A stretch of DNA of 64,000 nt from Halomonas sp. HL-93 (GCF_900086985.1 NZ_LT593974.1:992001-1056000), one strand, 5' to 3'. Counted from the first letter of the stretch, positions 54,149 to 63,310 are shown. Notes: generated from the letters alone by a model not told the origin. A program made the numbers and translations.

Positions 54149-54772
54149 TCAGCGAAACCATTCAGGAAACTCCGTCTTCAGCGCATGGCGCTTCTCTTCC
54201 TCCTGAGCCTGCTTGGCCTCCGCTGCATCTGCCAGCGCGTCAGCCCTATGGGGAGGAATGATAAACAATCCATCGTCATCGCCCACGACCAGATCACCGG
54301 GGTTGATGGTGACACCCTCGATAGCGACGGGAGTATTGAGCTCCCCTTCCAGCTCCAGCGCCCTGGTTGTCAGCGGGCTTGCGGCGCGTGCGTATGTCGG
54401 CAGCGTTAACTGGGTCAATGCGTCCCAGTCGGTGACCGCGCCGTTGGTTACCACACCTGCCAGTTGTTTGCGTAGCGCCGCATAGGCGCGAAACTCTCCC
54501 CAGCAGGCGCGTTGGTGGTCGCCGGAGACATCAATCACCAGCACGTCTCCAGGGCAGGCCATGTTTAGCGCTTCGCGGATAATACTGCCATCCACGTAGG
54601 GAATCCTGACCGTTAAGGCTGTGCCTAGCAGGCGCTCAGGGCGTCGAAGGGGCATCAGCGAAGTAATGGCGCCAAAGTCGGTGAAGTGACCCAAGGTTGA
54701 CGTGGCCAGATGTCGGTAGCGAGAGTGCTGTTTGGCACTCAGTGTGACCTTACGAGGCTCGATATGGAACAT
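54149..54772 (-). CDS. RraA-like protein with altered aldolase site, in the siderophore transport operon
   Basis: 207 aa from ATG at 54772 (GGGAG 4 bases upstream). The fold pattern is RraA/HMG aldolase: PGDVLVIDVSGD, then WGEFRAYAALRKQLAGVVTNGAVTD. In active 4-hydroxy-4-methyl-2-oxoglutarate aldolases the last motif is DGAVRD; here Asp-Gly is Asn-Gly and the catalytic Arg is Thr114, while Asp115 and the WGE motif remain. Family members cleave pyruvate aldols, decarboxylate oxaloacetate, or (RraA) inhibit RNase E. It follows the permease gene by about 50 bases, so it is the last gene of the MFS-SBP-FecCD-FecCD unit. Its role in the siderophore pathway is unknown. Confidence 0.75.
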   Translation of the reverse strand: MFHIEPRKVTLSAKQHSRYRHLATSTLGHFTDFGAITSLMPLRRPERLLGTALTVRIPYVDGSIIREALNMACPGDVLVIDVSGDHQRACWGEFRAYAALRKQLAGVVTNGAVTDWDALTQLTLPTYARAASPLTTRALELEGELNTPVAIEGVTINPGDLVVGDDDGLFIIPPHRADALADAAEAKQAQEEEKRHALKTEFPEWFR

Positions 54773-54823
54773 GGCTCTCCCGGCTGATCGATAAGCTTTC
54801 TTGAGCGTGAACAAGACGGCTGT

Positions 54824-55864
54824 TTAACGCCTCTGGTAGCGTGTTCTGTGCAGTAGATAAACGAAGAAGGGCGCGCCTATCCCAGCAACGAAGATGCCTG
54901 CAGGCAAGTCTTTGGGTAAAAAGGCCACCCGGCCCAGCAGATCGGCGTAGAGCACGATTAGTGCCCCAACCAGCGCTGACGCGGGCACTAGCCGTGCCAG
55001 ATTACGGCCTACCAGCCTGGCCGCCAGGTGGGGCGCAATCAGGCCCACAAAGCTCAAGCCACCGGCAAAGGCCACGGCAGCTCCTGCCAGCGCCACGCTG
55101 CAGGTCAGCAGCGCCAGTCGGCTGCGCACAATAGCCACGCCAAGGCCTTCAGCAACGTTGTCGCCAAGCGCCATGGCATCGGCATGACGGGCGAGGGTCA
55201 GACAAACCGGTAGCGTGACTAGCAGCCACGGCAACATGCCCTGGACATCCTGCCACTGCGCTGCATAAAGGCTGCCGGTCAACCATACGTAGGCCGTCAT
55301 GGCGGCAGCGTCATCACTGATCACGATCAACAGCGTGGTGCCAGCGCCCATGGCGGCTGCCAGACCGATACCCACCAGTACCATGCGCAATGGGCTGATG
55401 CCGTTTTTCCAGCTCAGGCCAATCACCGCGAGGGCCGCTACCAGCGCCCCCAGCATGGCCGCAACGGGCAACCAATGAATGCTCAGAGGGGTGCTCAGCA
55501 GTGCCAAAAACAGCACGGCGGCAAACGCTGCACCGCTGGTTATGCCGATGACATCGGGGGATGCCAGCGGATTGCGCACAATGCTCTGCAGAATCGCCCC
55601 GGCTATTGCCAGGGCAGCGCCGACCAGTATCGCCAGTACGATGCGCGGAAGACGTAGTTCCCAGATAATAAAGGCGATATCGCTACTTTGCGGCGCTGCC
55701 AAAGCACGCAGCACCTGCGTAAACGATGTGGGAAAACTGCCTAAACACAGCGACAGCGTAGCGCTGGCCACTAATAGAAGACCTAGTAGCAGCAGTCTTC
55801 TAAGTAAGCGATTACTTGCGTTTTTTATTGCGCTGCTGTGGGTTAACGCTGCACTTGTTCTCAT
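54824..55864 (-). CDS. FecCD-family siderophore ABC permease (CbrC-like)
   Basis: 346 aa from ATG at 55864, overlapping the upstream permease stop (ATGA). It has nine to ten helices with WELRLPRIVLAILVGAALAIAG and NPLASPDVIGITSGAA, and an N-terminal segment that is longer and basic (NASNRLLRRLLLLG). It forms the importer channel with the preceding permease. Confidence 0.9.
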   Translation of the reverse strand: MRTSAALTHSSAIKNASNRLLRRLLLLGLLLVASATLSLCLGSFPTSFTQVLRALAAPQSSDIAFIIWELRLPRIVLAILVGAALAIAGAILQSIVRNPLASPDVIGITSGAAFAAVLFLALLSTPLSIHWLPVAAMLGALVAALAVIGLSWKNGISPLRMVLVGIGLAAAMGAGTTLLIVISDDAAAMTAYVWLTGSLYAAQWQDVQGMLPWLLVTLPVCLTLARHADAMALGDNVAEGLGVAIVRSRLALLTCSVALAGAAVAFAGGLSFVGLIAPHLAARLVGRNLARLVPASALVGALIVLYADLLGRVAFLPKDLPAGIFVAGIGAPFFVYLLHRTRYQRR

Positions 55865-56865
55865 TGGGCGACCATCTTGCGTCGTGCTAAGTAAATAAAG
55901 AAGGGGGTGCCAATCAGCGCCGTCATCACACCGACCGGAATCTCCTGGGGCGGCATTAAAAACCGCGAGGCCAAGTCGGCCAGCAGCAACAAACAGGCGC
56001 CCAGCAAGGCGCAGGCGGGCAGCAGCCAACGGTGGTCGATGCCAAACAGCCCACGCGCCATATGGGGCACAATCAAACCCACAAAGCCGATCATGCCCGC
56101 CAGGGCCACGGAGCTGCCCGCCAGCACAATCACGATTAGCCCCAAAAGTAGCTTGATGGTGGTGGCCTGCATGCCAAGCCCGGTGGCCATGTCATCGCCA
56201 AGCAGCAGCGCATTGGCGTGGCGTACCAGCAGCGCGCAGAGCAAAAGTGCCCCGCCAAAAAGCGGCAGCAGAGGCATGACGACGGAAAGTTCACGCCCCG
56301 ATACCGACCCCGCCAGCCACTGAAGAACGCTTTCAAAGCTTTGCTGGTCAATCACCAGGAGCCCCTGGCTGAACGATACGAACATCGCCGTGACGGCAAC
56401 GCCTGCCAGTACAACCCGCAGGGGGGAGAGCTCGCCATGGCGACCACGGCTAAGTACCATCACCAGAACGGCTGCGACCAGCGCGCCCAAAAGCGCGGCC
56501 CAGACGTAGTGCGCGGGGGTGTGCAGCGGCAGTAGCGACACCGCTACCACCACAAAAAACATCGCGCCTGCGTTGATGCCCAAAATGCCTGGTGAGGCCA
56601 GTGGGTTGCGCGTCACGGTCTGCATTAGCGCGCCGGCAATGGCGAGACTTGCTCCCACCAGTGCGGCAATCACCGCGCGGGGTAAGCGTTCGGTTAGCAG
56701 AATGATGTGGGCTACGTTGGTTGGATCATAGTGATTAAGTGCGGCCCATAACGATGACCAGGCAATAGCGGTGGTGCCTAACATGACACTGGCACAGAAA
56801 GCGCCCAGTGCCATTAGTAATCCAAATAGAAGCCCAAGCCCTTTTGCGCTGACGCTGTTTAGCAT
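55861..56865 (-). CDS. FecCD-family siderophore ABC permease (CbrB-like)
   Basis: 334 aa from ATG at 56865 (GGAG 8 bases before), overlapping the binding-protein stop by 7 bases. Motifs TERLPRAVIAALVGASLAIAG and NPLASPGILGINAGAM are typical of the first permease of such pairs. Confidence 0.9.
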   Translation of the reverse strand: MLNSVSAKGLGLLFGLLMALGAFCASVMLGTTAIAWSSLWAALNHYDPTNVAHIILLTERLPRAVIAALVGASLAIAGALMQTVTRNPLASPGILGINAGAMFFVVVAVSLLPLHTPAHYVWAALLGALVAAVLVMVLSRGRHGELSPLRVVLAGVAVTAMFVSFSQGLLVIDQQSFESVLQWLAGSVSGRELSVVMPLLPLFGGALLLCALLVRHANALLLGDDMATGLGMQATTIKLLLGLIVIVLAGSSVALAGMIGFVGLIVPHMARGLFGIDHRWLLPACALLGACLLLLADLASRFLMPPQEIPVGVMTALIGTPFFIYLARRKMVAQ

Positions 56866-57866
56866 GGAAAGGGCTCCACATGGTCGATGAAATGGGGTAG
56901 ACAAACGTGCGGCTGCGCCGCTTCGGGTTGCGACAGGCCATAGTGGGCGAAGAGATCATCCAGCATGGCATTGGCCGCTAATATGCCGCCACCCATCATC
57001 CAACTGACCGGGTCGACCTCATACACCCGATCGTTTTGTACGGCTGAAAGTTGTTGCCATAGGGGATGAGACGCCCAATGCTGGTAATTATCCGCAATCG
57101 CCGGGTCATCCGGTTCAAGCAGAATAAAGATGGCATCAGCATCCATCACCGGAATATTTTCAGTACTGGAGAGCTTCATTCCCCATCCTTGGCTTTGCAG
57201 AGTATCGGGTTGCTCAAAGCCCAGCTCATCTAAAATCGAGCCCGCAAAGCCGCTGGTGTAGATGCGCACGTGGTCGCTCTTGAAACGCACCACTGCCACT
57301 TTCTGAGGCCACTCGCTGCCAAGCTTGGTGGCAATCTGCTGGCGAAAATCGACTACCCGCGCATCCCATTGCTGAAGCAGCTCATTCGCTTGCGCTTCGC
57401 GGTCGGTGGCATTGGCCACCATTTTAAGCGTGGTTTTGAAGTCAAACACAGTAGGTGCAGATACCGTGGGCGCGATGGCGGTGAGTAATGATGCTATTCG
57501 CGCGTGGCGAAAGTCGCTGGCAATGACAAGGTCTGGATCAAGCCAAGCAATCTTTTCCAGGTTTGGCTGGGTTTCCAGCCCCACATGCTCAACGCCCGCC
57601 AGCGCGTCGCGCAGGTAGCGGTACATGGGCTTTTCCAGCCAGGAATCGACCACGCCTATGGGCGTCAGCCCAAGAGCAATAGCGCTGTCGGTGGCGCCCT
57701 GGTAAAGCGTAACGATGCGTGTTGGCGTGCTGCGCGAAGCCGTTTCGGTGTTATCAGCACGGACGGCACTGGCTGCCGCGCTCGTCGCTGTAGAGAGTAT
57801 GCCGGTCACCATAAGTGCTGAGGCGACAATACTCATGATGAGTCGAGGTAAGATCACTGACTGCAT
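56859..57866 (-). CDS. Siderophore ABC transporter substrate-binding protein (CbrA-like)
   Basis: 335 aa from ATG at 57866 (AGGA 4 bases before). A signal peptide (about 1-30) leads to a FecB/CbrA/PvuB-type fold: TPTRIVTLYQGATDSAIALGLTPIGVV, EKIAWLDPDLVIASDFRHARI and DADAIFILLEPDDP. It overlaps the MFS gene by 13 bases and the first permease by 7. This binding protein belongs to the citrate-hydroxycarboxylate siderophore group, consistent with the product expected from the locus. Confidence 0.88.
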   Translation of the reverse strand: MQSVILPRLIMSIVASALMVTGILSTATSAAASAVRADNTETASRSTPTRIVTLYQGATDSAIALGLTPIGVVDSWLEKPMYRYLRDALAGVEHVGLETQPNLEKIAWLDPDLVIASDFRHARIASLLTAIAPTVSAPTVFDFKTTLKMVANATDREAQANELLQQWDARVVDFRQQIATKLGSEWPQKVAVVRFKSDHVRIYTSGFAGSILDELGFEQPDTLQSQGWGMKLSSTENIPVMDADAIFILLEPDDPAIADNYQHWASHPLWQQLSAVQNDRVYEVDPVSWMMGGGILAANAMLDDLFAHYGLSQPEAAQPHVCLPHFIDHVEPFPC

Positions 57867-59278
57867 ATCGTCCTGGCATCTGGGGTGGTCTGAATCACGC
57901 GACCTAACTGCCACGCCAGGGGTAAGCAGAGCGCGGCGATGCAGGCCAGGGCAAAAAAGGCCTGGTGAAGGCTCGAGGCGCTAGCCTCGGTATAGGTGGC
58001 TCCCTGATTAAGCGCTGCGTTGACTGTTATGTCGTAGTAGATCGACAGGGCAACAATGCCCACAGAAGCGCTTACCCGACGTGACATATTGTTCATCGCC
58101 GACGCCTGGGCAACACTCGATTCAGGCAGATCTTTCATGCCAGCCGTGGTGGCAGGCAGGTAGGCACAGCCCAGGCCAACACCGCGCATTCCCATCCAGG
58201 CGCCAATCACCCAGACCGGCGTGGCTGGCGTCAGCATGCCAAGCCCTATCAGACTCACAATAGTAACTATCAGCCCGATACTCATGCACCATTGGGGCGG
58301 GTAGCGGTCAATCAGCTGTCCTGCAACAGGGGAGCAGGCGGCGGCGGCGAGCGCGGTGGCCAAAAACACCACGCCTGTGGTTAGTGGGCTAAATCCCAGC
58401 GCATTCTGCATCCACAAGGGAACAAGCAGAATACAGCCAAACAGAATAACGGATTGCAGGCAGGCGAGCACGACACTGATACGGAAGCCTTGATGAGTGA
58501 AAAGTGACAGGTCAAGCAAGGGCGTCGGATGATGCCGCTCAACATGAACAAAACTCAGTAGCGCCAACACGCCGATTATCAGCGGGGTGATTATCTGGAA
58601 ACGCAGAAGGTCGGCGAGGGTATCCACCCAGCTAAGCGAAAACAGCACCGCACCCAGACCAAGCGTAATCAGCGTAAAACCGGCTATATCAAATCGGCGC
58701 GGTTGGTTGGAGGATTCTGTCGTTAGATAGCGGTAGCCACACAGCAGACCAAGCAGTGCAAAAGGGATATTCATTAAAAACAACGCTCGCCAGTGACTAA
58801 TTTCAAGCAATAGCCCGCCAACCGTTGGCCCAATGGCGGGCGCAATCATAACGGCAGCTCCCCATATGCCGCTGGCTCTGCCACGTTGATGAGAGGGATA
58901 GGCCGAAAAAATTAGCGATAGCGACAGCGGAATCATTAGTCCGGCCGCTATGCCCTGAACCCCTCGGGCGAGAATAATACCATTTAGACTTTGAGCCATG
59001 GCGCCCAGACTAGAACCGGCCAGGAAACCCAAAAGACCTAGCAGGTAAATACGTTTACGGCCAAATTTTCCGGCTAAGTAACCGGTTAGCGGCATGGTCA
59101 TACCCATGGTGATCATAAAAAGGGTCACCACCCAGCTCACCTGGGTAGTGCTGGCATTGAACGTGGTCATCAATTCAGCTACGGCAAGGTTCAGGGCGCT
59201 ATTGTTAAGGCTTACGGTAAAGGTGCCTAGTAGCACGCTGAATAGCACCTTGCTGCCATGTGCAGTAGTTGTCGGCAT
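57854..59278 (-). CDS. MFS exporter, DHA2 (14-helix) family; probable siderophore exporter
   Basis: 474 aa with about 14 helices. The N-terminal NNSALNLAVAELMTTF and MTMPLTGYLAGKFGRKRIYLLGL (motif A) are followed by RGVQGIAAGLMIPLSLSL (EmrB/QacA type). It is the first gene of the transport operon and its stop overlaps the binding-protein gene. Loci of this kind carry one MFS exporter (YhcA, SbnD, PvsC) for newly made siderophore, so this role is likely. The start at 59278 lies behind a Fur-like site. Confidence 0.87.
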   Translation of the reverse strand: MPTTTAHGSKVLFSVLLGTFTVSLNNSALNLAVAELMTTFNASTTQVSWVVTLFMITMGMTMPLTGYLAGKFGRKRIYLLGLLGFLAGSSLGAMAQSLNGIILARGVQGIAAGLMIPLSLSLIFSAYPSHQRGRASGIWGAAVMIAPAIGPTVGGLLLEISHWRALFLMNIPFALLGLLCGYRYLTTESSNQPRRFDIAGFTLITLGLGAVLFSLSWVDTLADLLRFQIITPLIIGVLALLSFVHVERHHPTPLLDLSLFTHQGFRISVVLACLQSVILFGCILLVPLWMQNALGFSPLTTGVVFLATALAAAACSPVAGQLIDRYPPQWCMSIGLIVTIVSLIGLGMLTPATPVWVIGAWMGMRGVGLGCAYLPATTAGMKDLPESSVAQASAMNNMSRRVSASVGIVALSIYYDITVNAALNQGATYTEASASSLHQAFFALACIAALCLPLAWQLGRVIQTTPDARTICSQ

Positions 59279-59366
59279 TTAACTTCACTTAACGATAAAA
59301 ATTGCTTGGCAGAATGGCCAGCGAGGAATTTTATAGGGTTAAATGATGGCATGTTGTAAAAATTAA

Positions 59367-59381
59367 TACAAATCGTTATCA
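59367..59381 (-). promoter_or_regulatory. Fur-like site before the exporter-importer operon
   Basis: On the minus strand TGATAAC-G-ATTTGTA: the first half matches the Fur half-site at 6 of 7, the second at 4 of 7. It lies about 90 bases before the MFS gene in an AT-rich promoter region. Confidence 0.45.
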
Positions 59382-59478
59382 ATTAAGAGGTGTCTACTTA
59401 ACCAACCGCTATCTTTTTTGCGAGTGTGGGTTACCATGCCGGGCACCTCGGCACTTCTCTTATATAGGCACTATCGGC

Positions 59479-60345
59479 ATGAGTATTTCTCCTTTCCAGG
59501 CGCTGGCCTGCCCGTTAGATGGCGAACCGCTAACGCCGTCGGGCAGTGCATGGCGATGCTCAGCGGGGCATAGCTTCGACATTGCCAAGCAAGGCTATGT
59601 AAACCTGCTGCCCGTTCAGCACAAGCGCTCCAGTGACCCTGGTGATAGCAAAACAATGGTGGCCGCGCGTCGTCGCTTTCTAAATGCCGGGTACTACCAA
59701 CCTATCGCCGACGCGGTGAGTCTCGCGGTTTTTGAACATACCCAGCATGAAACGAGCCATGACGCGGAGCTTAGTTGCCTGGATGCTGGCTGTGGTGATG
59801 GCTATTACCTTAGGGCATTGGCCAATGCGGTTTCGAGCGAGAAATCGCTGGCGCTGTTGGGGCTGGATATTTCCAAATGGGCGGTGCAGACGGCGGCTAA
59901 GCAGGATAACAAGCAGACACCGCAAAGCAGTTGGGTGGTGGGCAGTAACGCCAACTTGCCCGTGCAGAGCTCGTCGCTCGACTGCGTGCTATGCATGTTC
60001 GGTTTCCCGGTATATCGGGAATTTGCTCGTGTGCTCAAACCGGGCGGTGTGTTAATTCAGGTTGAGGCGGGGCCGGGTCATTTGCGCGAATTGCGCGATA
60101 TTATCTATCCGACGTTAAAGGCAGAGCGTTTTAGTGAGCCTGAGTGGCCAGAGGGGTTCACGCAGTTGGGCGTAGAGGCCTTGCGCTATGCGCTGACGCT
60201 CAGCGATGCGGAAGCCATTGCTGACTTGTTGGTGATGACGCCACATTTTTATCGCGCCACGACAGAAGGTCGTGAGAAAGCGGCTGTGCTTAGGTCAATC
60301 ACCTTAACGGTAGACGTGCGTATCGTGCGGTGGGCGCGCGTTTAG
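59479..60345 (+). CDS. rlmA: 23S rRNA (guanine-745-N1)-methyltransferase
   Basis: 288 aa. The N-terminal zinc finger has Cys/His ligands in ACPLDGEPL and WRCSAGHSFD; the marker segment GYVNLLPVQHKRSSDPGDSKTMVAARRRFLNAGYY is characteristic of RlmA. A class I SAM domain has DAGCGDGYYL as motif I. It methylates G745 of 23S rRNA with SAM in the cytoplasm. It is the first gene after the siderophore locus and marks the return to housekeeping sequence. Confidence 0.9.
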   Translation: MSISPFQALACPLDGEPLTPSGSAWRCSAGHSFDIAKQGYVNLLPVQHKRSSDPGDSKTMVAARRRFLNAGYYQPIADAVSLAVFEHTQHETSHDAELSCLDAGCGDGYYLRALANAVSSEKSLALLGLDISKWAVQTAAKQDNKQTPQSSWVVGSNANLPVQSSSLDCVLCMFGFPVYREFARVLKPGGVLIQVEAGPGHLRELRDIIYPTLKAERFSEPEWPEGFTQLGVEALRYALTLSDAEAIADLLVMTPHFYRATTEGREKAAVLRSITLTVDVRIVRWARV

Positions 60346-60384
60346 CGGGCGTTAAACGCAATGTTTGTATGTTCCAAATACAAC

Positions 60385-60406
60385 AAGGCCCGCATAAGCG
60401 GGCCTT
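60385..60406 (-). terminator. Terminator of the cold-shock gene
   Basis: A perfect stem AAGGCCCGC/GCGGGCCTT around ATAA. The minus-strand side has a T-rich tail. A second small hairpin (CGAATC-CGAA-GATTCG) lies between it and the gene. Confidence 0.7.
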
Positions 60407-60446
60407 GGGGTCGAATCCGAAGATTCGGACAAACTGCTAACGGATG

Positions 60447-60653
60447 TTAGGAAGTTTGCTTGATGTTAGAGGCTTGTAGGCCTTTCTTGCCCTGGGTAAC
60501 GTCAAAAGAAACGTTAGCGCCTTCTTGAAGAGATTTGAAGCCGTCGGCTTGAATCTCAGAGAAGTGAGCAAAGAGGTCGTCGCCGCCGTCAGAAGGAGCG
60601 ATGAAACCGAAGCCTTTAGTGTCGTTAAACCATTTAACTGTGCCAGTTGCCAT
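60447..60653 (-). CDS. CspA-family cold-shock protein
   Basis: 68 aa from ATG at 60653. Single cold-shock domain: [18 protein letters not shown] with RNP1 KGFGFI and RNP2 DLFAHF. It binds single-stranded RNA/DNA as a chaperone. A leader of about 200 bases without a gene lies upstream, as usual for csp genes, where the leader RNA responds to temperature. Confidence 0.93.
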   Translation of the reverse strand: MATGTVKWFNDTKGFGFIAPSDGGDDLFAHFSEIQADGFKSLQEGANVSFDVTQGKKGLQASNIKQTS

Positions 60654-60881
60654 GATGTAGATCCTTTCGCGCAATAGCGCCTTAATAAAGTTCCTGGTAT
60701 TACCCAGATTGAAGTAGCGGGTGAAACAAGGAATACAATGTCAGGCTGCCGAATAAAGATCGTACACTTCTGAAACCATGCTGCTTGCTAACCACTGACG
60801 ACACAGTGTCATGGATTGGATATTAGGTCAAAGGGTTTCGCAATTATTTTTATAGGCGCTGAGCTTTTGACTGGTGCTGGA

Positions 60882-61637
60882 TTAACGACTCGCGGTAGGT
60901 CGTACGACGATATCGCTGGTATCCACGTCATCGGGCTGGTTGATAGCATGCGCAATGGCGGAGGCGATGGCCTCGGGCTTTAGGGCAATCTGACGATACG
61001 TCACCATGGCTTCGGCGGCCTCTGGGTCAGTAATGGTATTAGCCAGTTCTGATTCCACCACGCCGGGATAAACACAGCTAACACGGATATTGTCGGTTTC
61101 CTGGCGTAACCCATCCGAAATGGCGCGCACGGCATATTTGGTGGCGCAATACACGGCAGCGGTTGGGACGACGGTGAACCCGCCGATAGAGGATACGTTG
61201 ATCACTTGTCCGCTTTCCTGAGCTTGCAGGATGGGTAGAGTGGCAGCGATACCGTTGAGTACGCCACGAATGTTGACGTCGATCATGCGGTTCCACTCAT
61301 CGACTTTAAGCGATGCCAACGGTGAGAGCGGCATAATGCCCGCGTTGTTGATAATGACATCAATCCGGCCATACAGATTGATAGCGAAATCCGCGAATGC
61401 CTGCATATCCTCCAGGTTAGTCACATCCAGCGCTCGATAATCCACCGTGCCGCCTTCTGCGCGCAGAGTCTTGGTCAGTGCTTCCAGCCTGTCGGTACGA
61501 CGTGCGCCGATGATGAGACGGTGCCCTTGGCCTGCAAGCCAGCGAGCCGTTGCTTCGCCGATACCGCTGCTGGCACCGGTTAATAAGACAACTTTTGATG
61601 GATAGGGTGTAGATGAAGGGTTAGTTGTAACCGCCAT
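60882..61637 (-). CDS. SDR-family NAD(P)-dependent oxidoreductase
   Basis: 251 aa. The classical short-chain dehydrogenase pattern is complete: cofactor motif TGASSGIG (about 20-27), NNAG (about 96-99), catalytic Ser in NVSSIGG and YCATK (Tyr/Lys about 163-167). The segment ARRTDRL after the second strand favours NADP(H). It resembles YdfG-like and clavaldehyde-type dehydrogenases; the substrate is unknown. GAGGA lies 7 bases before the ATG. Confidence 0.9.
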   Translation of the reverse strand: MAVTTNPSSTPYPSKVVLLTGASSGIGEATARWLAGQGHRLIIGARRTDRLEALTKTLRAEGGTVDYRALDVTNLEDMQAFADFAINLYGRIDVIINNAGIMPLSPLASLKVDEWNRMIDVNIRGVLNGIAATLPILQAQESGQVINVSSIGGFTVVPTAAVYCATKYAVRAISDGLRQETDNIRVSCVYPGVVESELANTITDPEAAEAMVTYRQIALKPEAIASAIAHAINQPDDVDTSDIVVRPTASR

Positions 61638-61995
61638 TTGATAATCCTCTTATTGATAAGCACTGGAAATAAGCACTGGGGATAAGTACCTGGAGAAGAT
61701 TAGCGAGCGGCAGCAAGTGGCAATAGCGGCGATCCTATTAAATTTTTGCCTAATCCTATTGCTTAAAGGGGTGAATGTGGGAGGTTTAGCCGTAAAGTAT
61801 ATATATTCCTCTCGTGGTGATGGCGGCTGCCTTTGTTTGGCCACGATGCCGGTAACCGTAGGCGAGGTAATTTACATGTCATTGAAGAGCAATGCTGTGG
61901 TTTACAGCAAGACCGTCGAGCGCTACTGATATAATAATGAGCGTGCTTATGATGTTAAAATCAATAACATATTCAATCCTGTTAAAGGACACGCA
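61638..61995. other. Intergenic region between the SDR and symporter genes
   Basis: 358 bases holding divergent promoters. A TATAAT at about 61929-61934 is a possible -10 for the symporter, but no well-spaced -35 is evident. A 70-codon plus-strand frame at 61717-61929 shows no family features and is not called. Confidence 0.45.
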
Positions 61996-63258
61996 ATGAA
62001 ACGCATATGGAAAGCCTATTTTGAGGCGTCATTGATTTTACGCGTCACCATCGCGCTGGTGCTTGGGGTTGTTGTCGGGCTTGTCGGCGGCGAGACAGTG
62101 GCGGCCTGGCTGGCGCCACTGGGTGACCTGCTGCTGCGGCTGCTGACGTTTCTGATCGTGCCCATTGTGTTGTTTACCCTGATGGTGGGCGTTAACCAAT
62201 CCCGGGAGGGCAGTGCAGGTCGCATCGGCGGAAAAGTGCTCGGCTATTACCTGGCGTCCTCGGCGCTGGCGATTATGGTGGGCTTAACCGTTGCGTCGCT
62301 GTTTAGCCCAGGCAGCGGGATGACGCTGGATGATGATGCCAGCTTCTCGGTGCCGGAAAACCCAGGCGTTGTCGATACACTGCTGAACATCGTGCCGAAC
62401 AATATTATCGGTGCCTTCTCCGAACTCAATATGCTGGGGATTATTTTTACTGCGCTGGTGTTTGGGATTGCGCTGCTCAAAATGCGCCAGTCAGAGCGCC
62501 AGCATGCCATGGGCGAGCGTCTGTATGAGGTAATTGAGTCGCTCAACGAAGTCACGCTCAACGTAATGGCTGGGGTGTTGCACTACGTGCCCATAGGCGT
62601 GTTTGCGATTGTTGCCGAAACGGTGAGTCAGCAGGGATTGGAAACACTGCTATCGTTGGGAGATATGGTGGTTGTGCTGTACATCGCGCTGGGTGCTCAA
62701 CTACTGATTTACTGCGGTGTCATGCGTCTGTTTGGGGTGAAACTACGCAACTTCTTCCGCGAGGCGCGCACGCCGATGTTAACTGCATTTGCCACCCAAA
62801 GTAGTTCTGGCACCTTACCCATCACGGTCAATGCAGCTCGCCGTTTGGGAATTTCCAAAAGTATTTATGGCTTCAGTCTGCCGCTTGGGGCCACCTTAAA
62901 CATGGATGGTGCGGCGATTCGTATCGCGATATCAGCGGTATTTGCGGCCAACGTGATTGGCGCACCGCTGGATTTCATCAGCATGGTGCAGATTGTACTG
63001 ATCGGGACGTTGGTCTCGGTGGGCACGGCAGGGGTGCCCGGCGCCGGCATTATCATGATTGCCACGGTATTTGCCCAGGTGGGGCTGCCGATTGAAACCG
63101 TCGCGCTGTTAACCGCCATTGATGCTCTGGTCGGCATGGGGTGCACGGCGCTGAACGTCACGGGAGATTTGGTCGGCACGTCGGTTATCGCCCGCAGCGA
63201 AGGCGAGCAGTTGAGCGAGCAGTCTGTTGGCGAAGCGTCGGCGGCAGCGAACAGTTAG
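61996..63258 (+). CDS. Dicarboxylate/amino acid:cation symporter (DAACS family)
   Basis: 420 aa, inner membrane. Family marks: ATQSSSGTLPIT (serine-rich hairpin HP1), LGATLNMDGAAI (unwound helix 7) and GVPGAGIIMIATV (HP2). It imports glutamate, aspartate or C4-dicarboxylates with Na+ or H+; the Asp/Arg in helix 8 that sets preference cannot be assigned safely here. AAAGGA lies 6 bases upstream of the ATG. It is followed 52 bases on by the deaminase gene. Confidence 0.92.
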   Translation: MKRIWKAYFEASLILRVTIALVLGVVVGLVGGETVAAWLAPLGDLLLRLLTFLIVPIVLFTLMVGVNQSREGSAGRIGGKVLGYYLASSALAIMVGLTVASLFSPGSGMTLDDDASFSVPENPGVVDTLLNIVPNNIIGAFSELNMLGIIFTALVFGIALLKMRQSERQHAMGERLYEVIESLNEVTLNVMAGVLHYVPIGVFAIVAETVSQQGLETLLSLGDMVVVLYIALGAQLLIYCGVMRLFGVKLRNFFREARTPMLTAFATQSSSGTLPITVNAARRLGISKSIYGFSLPLGATLNMDGAAIRIAISAVFAANVIGAPLDFISMVQIVLIGTLVSVGTAGVPGAGIIMIATVFAQVGLPIETVALLTAIDALVGMGCTALNVTGDLVGTSVIARSEGEQLSEQSVGEASAAANS

Positions 63259-63310
63259 TTGAAAGAAGGCTCGTAAATGAAAGGCCCGTAAATAGACAGG
63301 AGCTGCCAAG

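Noticed and set aside
61717..61929. 70-codon plus-strand frame before the symporter gene
   Set aside because: One hydrophobic stretch but no ribosome site, no family features, and it lies in the expected promoter region.
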